Source: an uncultured Chthoniobacterales bacterium
Lineage (GTDB): Bacteria > Verrucomicrobiota > Verrucomicrobiia > Chthoniobacterales > CALDSX01
Direction of reading: 5' to 3'
Assembly (NCBI GenBank): GCA_937924445.1
Contig: CALDSX010000033.1
Location: 1 to 41,478, forward strand
Length of the DNA stretch: 41,478 bases
The notes under the pieces are model-generated. The model searched no databases. It saw only the letters and a program-made list of their open reading frames with translations, and was not told where the DNA came from. Below are positions 1 through 7,106 of the stretch, one piece after another. The stretch's first letter is position 1. The number at the start of each line of letters is the position of its first letter. Both the position numbers and the translations under genes were made by a program.

Positions 1-461
1 GGCCTGTCGGCCCTGTGGTCGATCCTGCTTCTGGTCGTAGCCCTCTGTTTACCCGAAACTCGCGTCTGGGGTTTTGCGGCTACGCCCCAACCTGCATCGG
101 GCGTTTTTGAGTCCGCAAGTCCTTCATCCATCGGGGAAAATTACGATGGTTGTCAGTATGACGCGTCAGACTCCCCCGTTGCCGCAAGGGGGGCAGACGC
201 AATCTCGGACGCGCTGTCAAAGGCAAAGCCTGTTGGTGATCGGCTGGAAACAATACTGGATGATGGAAGCAAGGTAATCTTCCGAAAGGACTTTGGCCCG
301 AAAGCTCATCCTGTGCCTGGCCATCCCAAGCCCGTGGACCACTGGAACATCGAGGTTCACAAGCCGGTTCCCGGAAGCCAGGGCGCTTCGAGCGTGTTCA
401 TGACACGCATATCGTTGTCGATCCTTCAGGAAAGCCTATCGACGTGATTCACACGAAATGA
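1..461 (+). pseudogene. 3' end of a large secreted/RHS-like polymorphic toxin, C-terminal domain with an apparent frameshift (partial, continues upstream of the window)
   Basis: Frame 1 is open from base 1 to the TGA at 445-447 and reads ...DDGSKVIFRKDFGPKAHPVPGHPKPVDHWNIEVHKPVPGSQGASS. The natural continuation VHDTHIVVDPSGKPIDVIHTK* is in the -1 frame (about 396-461) and ends in a TGA that overlaps the next gene's ATG (ATGA, 458-461). Absent from the ORF track because there is no start codon in the window. Confidence 0.5.
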
Positions 462-823
462 ATTCAACTAAGCACATTTCGGTTCCTTTGAATCCGACGG
501 ATGAAGAGAAGGAAGTGTATCGTGCACGCGACGAGAATTTCATCCAGGTATCGTTTCAGAGATCGGATGGAAAGGTCACTAAAGACGAAGACAGTCGTGT
601 GATTCTGACCATGAGCAAAGACGCAATGTTTGCACTTGGCTCGGCTCTGGTCAGGGCATCGTGTAGCACAGAATCGTCCAAAGGTTGTTGGGAGTTGAGG
701 CCAGCAAGCAAAGAAGAAGCTATCGAGTGTCTCGGTGTGTATTTGCACCCAAAAAGTTGCCAGATGATTATCAACCTTGACTCAATGGGGACGCTTGAGG
801 ATGCGTTTAGTAGATCAGAGTGA
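458..823 (+). CDS. hypothetical protein, putative immunity protein for the upstream toxin
   Basis: 121-aa acidic ORF starting in an ATGA overlap with the end of the toxin-like reading frame; small ORF directly 3' of a toxin C-terminus. Confidence 0.5.
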   Translation: MNSTKHISVPLNPTDEEKEVYRARDENFIQVSFQRSDGKVTKDEDSRVILTMSKDAMFALGSALVRASCSTESSKGCWELRPASKEEAIECLGVYLHPKSCQMIINLDSMGTLEDAFSRSE

Positions 824-1184
824 ATCCCCATCGCCCCGCTGTCGCGAGTAGCGACGAACGCCAAACTCTCGTCAACCGCCGATGCGCCGCACTGACTCGG
901 TCGCTCCCGCTCCTCTCGCCCTGACGGGCTGCCGCTGGTGGTCTCCCCCGCAGCCGCCCCCGGCACGGTGTTTTATTGAATGCGGCGTTGCGTCTAACCC
1001 AAACTGGGCTGGATATGATACGTAGCGTTCTTCCATCCGACGACCCCTCAAAACCCACCCCTGCGTAGGGAAAAAATTGTCTTCCTACATTTTGGTAGAC
1101 TTCAGCGGATACCGATGTCGGGTTTTCTTCATACAAAGCGCTGTGCGCGAGTGACTTAATAAATCCTTTCGAAGGGCTAAAAGC

Positions 1185-1200
1185 TGGCACGGATCCTGTT
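1185..1200 (+). promoter_or_regulatory. candidate sigma-54 (-24/-12) promoter upstream of the nifN-like gene
   Basis: TGGCACG at 1185-1191 is a perfect -24 element. The -12 position reads CTGTT instead of TTGCW, so the match is partial. It lies about 20 nt before the annotated ATG. Confidence 0.3.
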
Positions 1201-1217
1201 ATAGATTAGGCAGTCCC

Positions 1218-2624
1218 ATGACTGCCGCCTTACAGAGTTCCACCGATGTTAGCTGTTGCGAATCGCAGGCTCTGCCCGATTTGCGCCAGTGCACCACGGC
1301 CACGCGGAATGCCTGCAAGCTCTGCACCCCGCTTGGCGCTTGTCTGGTTTTCAAAGGTGTGCGCGGCTGCATCCCTTTCCTCCACGGTTCGCAAGGCTGT
1401 GCCACCTATATCCGGCGTTACCTTATCAGCCACTTCCGCGAGCCGATGGACATCGCGGCCTCGAATTTTTCCGAAGATACCGCCGTTTTCGGCGGAGCTA
1501 AAAATTTACAGACCGGCCTGCGTAATGTGCAGCGGCAATACGAACCCGAGGTCATCGGCCTTGCCACGACCTGCCTGAGCGAAACGATTGGCGAGGACAT
1601 GCCCGCTATGGTCCACGAAGCACGCGAAAAAGTGACGCCCCTTCCGCCCGTCGTGCATGTTTCGACCGCCAGTTATCGCGGCTCGCATGTCCATGGCTTT
1701 CACGATGCGGTTAAGGCTCTGGTCACGCAACTTGCCACCTCCACCCCGCCGCACGAACGGGCGGCGCTCCTGCCCGGCATGGTTTCCGCGGCCGACCTGC
1801 GGCACCTGCGCGAACTCGCCGCGGCCTTCGCACTGCCGATCGCCCTGCTGCCCGATTACAGCGACACGCTCGATGGAGGGACTTGGAGCGATTACGAAAC
1901 CATCCCCGCAGGCGGCACGACGGTTGCAGAAATCTCCCAGATCCCGGGTGCTCCCGCTGTCATTGAGTTAGGAGCCACGTTGGTTTCCCGCGCCGACACC
2001 GCCGCTTGTTGGTTGGCCGAGCACTTTGGGACTCCGCGCCAGGCCCTGCCGCTGCCGATCGGCATTCGCCACAGCGACCTCCTGCTGGAAGCGTTGAGCA
2101 CCGTCAGCGGCCAGCCGATCCCTGCCGAGCTTTTAGCCGAGCGCGGGCGGCTGATTGATTCCATCGTCGATGCCCACAAGGTTACTTTCGGCAAACGCGC
2201 GATTGTCTTTGGCGAAGCCGATCTCGTCATCGGTCTCACTTCCTTCCTCTGCGAAATCGGCATCCTCCCGGTTCTGTGTGCCTGCGGTGGCAAAACCGGC
2301 GACTTTGACGTAGCCCTCCGCGCTGCGGTGCCCGACCTCCCGGCCGAGACGCAAGTCCGCAACGGCGCCGACTTTGCCGACATCACTGCCGAGGCGCGCG
2401 AGCTCGTCCCGGACCTCCTGGTAGGCAACAGCAAAGGATACCCGCTGGCCCGCGAGCTGGATATTCCGCTCATCCGCACCGGATTCCCGATTCACGACCG
2501 CATCGGCGGCCAGCGCGTCCTCCACGTCGGCCATCGTGGCGCCCAATGCCTTTTCGACTCGATCGCCAACGCGCTGCTTGAGCGCAAACAAACCCACTCC
2601 GCCACCGGCTACTCGTATCTATGA
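1218..2624 (+). CDS. nifN: nitrogenase iron-molybdenum cofactor biosynthesis protein NifN (nitrogenase component 1 family)
   Basis: NACKLCTPLGACLVFKGVRGCIPFLHGSQGCATY...HFREPMDIAASNFSEDTAVFGGAKNL is the NifK/NifN-type P-cluster-side motif series; ~468 aa; directly followed by nifB. Confidence 0.82.
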   Translation: MTAALQSSTDVSCCESQALPDLRQCTTATRNACKLCTPLGACLVFKGVRGCIPFLHGSQGCATYIRRYLISHFREPMDIAASNFSEDTAVFGGAKNLQTGLRNVQRQYEPEVIGLATTCLSETIGEDMPAMVHEAREKVTPLPPVVHVSTASYRGSHVHGFHDAVKALVTQLATSTPPHERAALLPGMVSAADLRHLRELAAAFALPIALLPDYSDTLDGGTWSDYETIPAGGTTVAEISQIPGAPAVIELGATLVSRADTAACWLAEHFGTPRQALPLPIGIRHSDLLLEALSTVSGQPIPAELLAERGRLIDSIVDAHKVTFGKRAIVFGEADLVIGLTSFLCEIGILPVLCACGGKTGDFDVALRAAVPDLPAETQVRNGADFADITAEARELVPDLLVGNSKGYPLARELDIPLIRTGFPIHDRIGGQRVLHVGHRGAQCLFDSIANALLERKQTHSATGYSYL

Positions 2625-3925
2625 CCGCCATCAACACTGCCTGCGTGCATCCCGACCAATTCGCCCTCGACCGTCACCCGTGTTACAGCCTGGGCGGCAG
2701 CCATCGCTTCGCCAGGATCCACCTACCCGTGGCCCCCCGGTGCAACATCCAATGCAATTATTGCAACCGAAAGTTTGATTGCGTGAATGAATCACGCCCT
2801 GGAGTGACCAGCGAAGTTCTCACTCCCGTCCAAGCTTTAGCTTACCTGGAGGAGATGGTGGAAAGAATTCCCTCCATCGAAGTTGTCGGCATCGCCGGAC
2901 CGGGTGATCCTTTTGCCAATCCCTATGAAACGATGGAAACCCTGCGGCTCGTGCGGCGGCGTTTTCCCAAGATGATGCTCTGCCTGGCAAGCAACGGCCT
3001 CCACATCGGACCTTACATCGAAGAAATCATCGCCCTCGAAGTTACGCATGTCACCATCACGATCAACGCAGTGGACCCGATGATCGGCGCCTTGGTTTAT
3101 AAATGGGTGCGCGATGGCGAGCGTCCGCTCAAAGGCGAAGAAGGCGCCGCCCGCATGATCGAGCGGCAGCTCGACGCCGTCGGGCGGCTGGCCCAAGCGG
3201 GAGTGCTGGTCAAGGTCAACAGCATCGTCATTCCCGGCGTCAACGACACCCACATTCCGGAAATTTCGCGCGTCACCAAAAACCTCGGCGCAACCATCAT
3301 GAATTGCATCCCGCTCTGCCCGGTCGAGGAGACCGCTTTCGAAAACCTTCACGAGCCCGACGCCCTCATGATGGCCCGCGTGCGCCTGCAGTCGGGCCAG
3401 AATCTTTCCCAAATGACTCATTGTGCCCGCTGCCGCGCCGATGCGGTCGGCCTCCTCGGCCGGGATCAATCCCTCGAATTTACCGAAACCATGCAAGCCT
3501 ATACGCAAATGCCTACGATGCTCGACACCACCCGACCCTACATCGCCGCTGCCACGCAGGAAGGGATGCTCGTCAACCTCCACCTTGGCGAGGCCGAAAA
3601 AGTGATTGTCTATGGCCACGACCCCGTCTCCGACGAATACGAGATCGTGGATGTGCGCCAGCTTCCCCCACGCGGCCTCGGAGATGATCGTTGGAAAAAA
3701 ATGGCCACCGATCTTTCCGACTGCCGGGCCATTTTGGTCAGCGCCTGCGGGCCGCGCCCGAAGAAAATCATCGAAGGCTTCGGCCTCGCCGTGATCGAAA
3801 TGGAAGGTCTCATCGAAGAGGGACTCGAAGCGCTTTTCCATGACGAAGACATTCCTACTTCACTCAAACGACGCTTTGTCGCTTGCGGTGCCTCTTGTGC
3901 CGGCAACGGCCAGGGCTGCTCTTGA
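2621..3925 (+). CDS. nifB: nitrogenase cofactor biosynthesis protein NifB (radical SAM) with C-terminal NifX-like domain
   Basis: RIHLPVAPRCNIQCNYCNRKFDCVNESRPGVTSE radical SAM CxxxCxxC and NifB signature; C-terminal KVIVYGHDPVSDEYEIVDVRQ..., NifX/NafY-like domain; ATGA overlap with nifN. Confidence 0.95.
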   Translation: MTAINTACVHPDQFALDRHPCYSLGGSHRFARIHLPVAPRCNIQCNYCNRKFDCVNESRPGVTSEVLTPVQALAYLEEMVERIPSIEVVGIAGPGDPFANPYETMETLRLVRRRFPKMMLCLASNGLHIGPYIEEIIALEVTHVTITINAVDPMIGALVYKWVRDGERPLKGEEGAARMIERQLDAVGRLAQAGVLVKVNSIVIPGVNDTHIPEISRVTKNLGATIMNCIPLCPVEETAFENLHEPDALMMARVRLQSGQNLSQMTHCARCRADAVGLLGRDQSLEFTETMQAYTQMPTMLDTTRPYIAAATQEGMLVNLHLGEAEKVIVYGHDPVSDEYEIVDVRQLPPRGLGDDRWKKMATDLSDCRAILVSACGPRPKKIIEGFGLAVIEMEGLIEEGLEALFHDEDIPTSLKRRFVACGASCAGNGQGCS

Positions 3926-3935
3926 ACATTAACCC

Positions 3936-4439
3936 ATGCCACATCTTATGTCTCCAACAATCGTTCAAGCCTTCGAAAAACAGGCCGACCATGAACGCCT
4001 CGCCTCCGCGACCTATCTAGCTCTGAGCCATTGGTGCGAATGCGAACATTACTCTGGTTTTGCGGAATTTTTTAAAAAACAGTCCGCCGAAGAAACCGCC
4101 CACGCGGCCAAATTCTATAAACACCTCCTCGATCGCGGCATTACCCCCAAGCTCGGTCCACTCCCCGCACCAGACGCACATTTTAAAGATTTACTCGATG
4201 TCGCCCAGCTCGCGCTTGAACTCGAACGCGCCAACTCGTTTGGCATCCACGCAGCTTACGAGATTTCCGTCGAGGAAAAAGACTACCCGTCGCAGGTGTT
4301 CCTCTATTCGTTCATTGCCGAGCAGGTTGAAGAGGAAGCCTGGGCCGACAAAATGGTTGCAAAAGTCCGCGCTGCCTCTTGCGCTGGCGCTCTCACGTAC
4401 CTCGACCGCCACATCGTTAAATTACTCACCGAAGAATAA
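3936..4439 (+). CDS. ferritin-like iron storage protein
   Basis: FEKQADHERLASATYLALSHW...FAEFFKKQSAEETAHAAKFYKHLLDRG...FIAEQVEEEAWADKM, bacterial ferritin (Ftn) pattern; could also start at 3948. Confidence 0.88.
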   Translation: MPHLMSPTIVQAFEKQADHERLASATYLALSHWCECEHYSGFAEFFKKQSAEETAHAAKFYKHLLDRGITPKLGPLPAPDAHFKDLLDVAQLALELERANSFGIHAAYEISVEEKDYPSQVFLYSFIAEQVEEEAWADKMVAKVRAASCAGALTYLDRHIVKLLTEE

Positions 4440-4481
4440 GCCATTTCTTCAATAAACTAAACAATCCAAAAGAAAACCACC

Positions 4482-4787
4482 ATGAACACACCTGCACACC
4501 ATCTGTTTGTCTGCGCAAGTTTCCGCGCCAATGGGGAAGCCCAAGGCGTCTGCCACAAAAAAGATTCCATCAGCCTGCTGAGCTACCTCCAAAATGAAAT
4601 CCAGGACCGCATGCTCGATGGCGTCGAAGTCTGCGTCACCGGCTGCATGAACCGCTGCACCATGGGCCCCGTGATCGTGGACTACCCTTCGGGCCATACT
4701 TACGGACGCATCACCGAGGAGGCCATTGACGCCATCCTCGATGCCTTCGAGGAAAATCGCGTCGCCGAAGAATACTTGGTGAAATGA
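4482..4787 (+). CDS. thioredoxin-like [2Fe-2S] ferredoxin
   Basis: FVCASFRANGEAQGVCHKK...VCVTGCMNRCTMGPVIVDYPSGHTYGRIT; cysteine spacing of thioredoxin-fold 2Fe-2S ferredoxins. Confidence 0.85.
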   Translation: MNTPAHHLFVCASFRANGEAQGVCHKKDSISLLSYLQNEIQDRMLDGVEVCVTGCMNRCTMGPVIVDYPSGHTYGRITEEAIDAILDAFEENRVAEEYLVK

Positions 4788-5770
4788 CCCCGCGACCGGC
4801 ACAGGAAAGCGGCGCCGTCTGGTTCGTGGATACCACGCTGCGCGATGGCGAGCAGGCCGCCGGAGTCGATTTCTCCGATGCCCACCGCCAAGCCATCGCC
4901 TGCGGCTTGGTCGAGGCCGGTGTGCGCGAACTCGAAGTCGGCATTCCGGCCTCGGGCATGGAAGCCCAGCGCCGCATCGCTCTCGTCGCCCAAGCCGTTC
5001 CCGATGTCTGGCTACTGGCTTGGTGCCGGGCGCGGCGTGATGACCTCGATGCCGCAGCCCTCACGCCGGTCCAAGGCGTGCACCTTTCGTTTCCCGTTTC
5101 GGAACTTCACTTGCGCATCTGGGGCAAGACCCGCGCGTGGGTCTTGCAGACGCTGCGGGAGTTAGCTGCCGAGGCCGCAGAGCGCTTTGGCTATTTCACC
5201 ATCGGGGCCCAAGATGCCTCGCGCGCAGACGCCGCATTCCTCGCGGACTTCGCAGCAGCGGTTTCTCAAACACCGGCTGTCCGATTGCGCCTGGCCGATA
5301 CCGTAGGAATCCTCACTCCGCACTCCACGGCTGAAATGATCGCCAACGTTCGATCTACCGCGCCAAATCTCGAACTCGAATTCCACGGACACAATGACCT
5401 CGGCATGGCCACGGCGAACACCGTCAGCGCCTGGCAGGCCGGAGCGCGTTGCCTGAGCACCACCGTGCTCGGAATCGGAGAACGCGCCGGCAATGCGGCC
5501 TTTGAACAAGTCGCCATGGCCTTGCAGATCGCCTGCAAAGTTCAAACAGGAGTGGCCAGCCGCAACCTTCCTGGCCTCGCCCACTTGATCGAAAAGGCCA
5601 CCGGACGCCTCCACGACCCGCGCCGCCCCGTGATTGGCACCGGCATCCACCGGCACGAATCCGGAATCCATGTCACCGGCCTCGAGCGCGATCGCAGAGC
5701 CTACCAACCTTATGCCGCCGAGCTTGTCGGCTTCCGGCCCGTGCTCAAACGAAAACCGCTTACCCCATGA
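4784..5770 (+). CDS. nifV: homocitrate synthase NifV (short C-terminus)
   Basis: WFVDTTLRDGEQAAGVDFS...FHGHNDLGMATANTVSAWQAGA...GIGERAGNA...GTGIHRHESGIHV, HMG-CoA lyase/homocitrate synthase motifs; ATGA overlap with ferredoxin. Confidence 0.88.
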   Translation: MTPRPAQESGAVWFVDTTLRDGEQAAGVDFSDAHRQAIACGLVEAGVRELEVGIPASGMEAQRRIALVAQAVPDVWLLAWCRARRDDLDAAALTPVQGVHLSFPVSELHLRIWGKTRAWVLQTLRELAAEAAERFGYFTIGAQDASRADAAFLADFAAAVSQTPAVRLRLADTVGILTPHSTAEMIANVRSTAPNLELEFHGHNDLGMATANTVSAWQAGARCLSTTVLGIGERAGNAAFEQVAMALQIACKVQTGVASRNLPGLAHLIEKATGRLHDPRRPVIGTGIHRHESGIHVTGLERDRRAYQPYAAELVGFRPVLKRKPLTP

Positions 5771-6213
5771 GCTTCGCTCTTGCTTGCATCGAATCCCCCG
5801 GTGTGGAGACCATCCGTATCATGGCCACCCGCAAAGTCCGGCTTGGTGGACCGGAGGGGCCGCTTGCCCGGCACATCCTGTCGTTGAAAGAACCGAACTG
5901 GCAATGGGATGGCACGGACTTGGCGCAATCGCTTTGCCCCGTGGAATGGGGTGAGTCGCCCGTGTGGTTGATCTGGGAAACCGAAGACGAGAACCCGCGA
6001 AAAATCCACACCGTCTCCGGTGTGAGTATGGAATTTTCCACCGATGTCGTTCTCCAAATGGAATTGCTCGAAAAGGTGGGCGACGACAGCTACCAGCCCC
6101 TTGGGAAATTTGTCGGTGAAGCTCTCGGGCTTTCAGGAGGTCGCCTCACGCCCAAAGCCAAGTGGACCTGGGGCACCCCAAAAATGATGATTGGCAGCGT
6201 CACTCTTGCATAA
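5767..6213 (+). CDS. hypothetical protein of unknown family in the nif operon
   Basis: 148-aa ORF, ATGA overlap with nifV, followed by draT after 11 nt; no family recognised. Confidence 0.75.
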   Translation: MSFALACIESPGVETIRIMATRKVRLGGPEGPLARHILSLKEPNWQWDGTDLAQSLCPVEWGESPVWLIWETEDENPRKIHTVSGVSMEFSTDVVLQMELLEKVGDDSYQPLGKFVGEALGLSGGRLTPKAKWTWGTPKMMIGSVTLA

Positions 6214-6224
6214 ATTGGCTTTTC

Positions 6225-7106
6225 ATGCCTGAGACGAGTGCGCAAACCTTTTTTGAAAACCATACTGCTCGACCCAAGGAGCACGATTCTGCCACCGCAA
6301 CCCAGCCACAACCTGGCCCCCGCCCGCGGCTGACGTATAATCTCTGCAACCACCCTGCTTGGGCACTGAGCGATGTCGAATTCCAGCGGCATCCCTCGCC
6401 CGTGCATATTGGCCGCGTGCACGAGGACAATCAGCGGCTTTTCCGCATGCTGGATGCCGAGTCCGATCCCGACCGGCGCGGAGAGATTTTTCACGAATAC
6501 CTCTCCGTCCAATTCGCGCTGCATCAGTGGCCAAATTACCACGCTTCGTCGCGCCGCAGTCTGCGCAACAGCTATGTGCGCTACTTGCGCGGGTGGGCCG
6601 TGGACTCCAATTCGATCGAAGGCGCGGTGCTCAAAGGCTGGGTGGCGAGCCGCATGGGCCTGCCACCGACCTTCCATCATGCGCCGCTCGATGGCACCGA
6701 GGCACGCTTCGAGCGATACGCCTTCGACCGCGTGAAAGGCTCTTCCCACACCAATGCGATCGAAGGCCAACTCGATCTACTCTACGAATTTTGTCAGGAC
6801 GAATTGCGGCGGCGGCATCCTGATACCCAATGGCTCACGCTTTACCGCGGTACTTACGACGCTAGCGCCTATCCCACCCGAGCCGGTGACCGCCCTAAAG
6901 AAATCATCGTCACGCTCAACAACCTCAACTCATTCACCTCCGATCGCGAATGCGCCTGGGAATTCGGTTCAACCGTTTGGAAAATCGAAGTGCCGCTACC
7001 CAAGATTTTCTTTTTTTCGAATCTCCTGCCCACCAGCCTCCTCAAAGGCGAAGCAGAATACCTCGTCATCGGCGGCGAATATGTCGCCCGGAAACTGATG
7101 TATTAG
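6225..7106 (+). CDS. draT: NAD(+)--dinitrogen-reductase ADP-D-ribosyltransferase DraT
   Basis: YNLCNHPAWALSDVEFQRHPSPVHIGRV...LFRMLDAESDPDRRGEIFHEYLSVQF...; adjacent to draG. Start chosen at ATG 6225 rather than the track's 6162, which overlaps the upstream ORF. Confidence 0.88.
   Translation: MPETSAQTFFENHTARPKEHDSATATQPQPGPRPRLTYNLCNHPAWALSDVEFQRHPSPVHIGRVHEDNQRLFRMLDAESDPDRRGEIFHEYLSVQFALHQWPNYHASSRRSLRNSYVRYLRGWAVDSNSIEGAVLKGWVASRMGLPPTFHHAPLDGTEARFERYAFDRVKGSSHTNAIEGQLDLLYEFCQDELRRRHPDTQWLTLYRGTYDASAYPTRAGDRPKEIIVTLNNLNSFTSDRECAWEFGSTVWKIEVPLPKIFFFSNLLPTSLLKGEAEYLVIGGEYVARKLMY

Noticed and set aside
985-1015. Possible integron attC half-site (gcgtctaac, RYYYAAC-like)
   Set aside because: No matching GTTRRRY partner at a suitable distance, no paired L boxes and no integrase gene
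464-2597. Multiple long minus-strand and alternative-frame ORFs (e.g. 556-966, 807-1190, 1892-2479, 2133-2597)
   Set aside because: Antisense or out-of-frame to well-supported nifN or the immunity ORF, with arginine/serine/alanine-rich low-complexity composition typical of shadow ORFs
2837-3841. 334-aa minus-strand ORF opposite nifB
   Set aside because: Fully antisense to a confident nifB; His/Asp/Gly-rich pattern is the reverse complement of nifB codons
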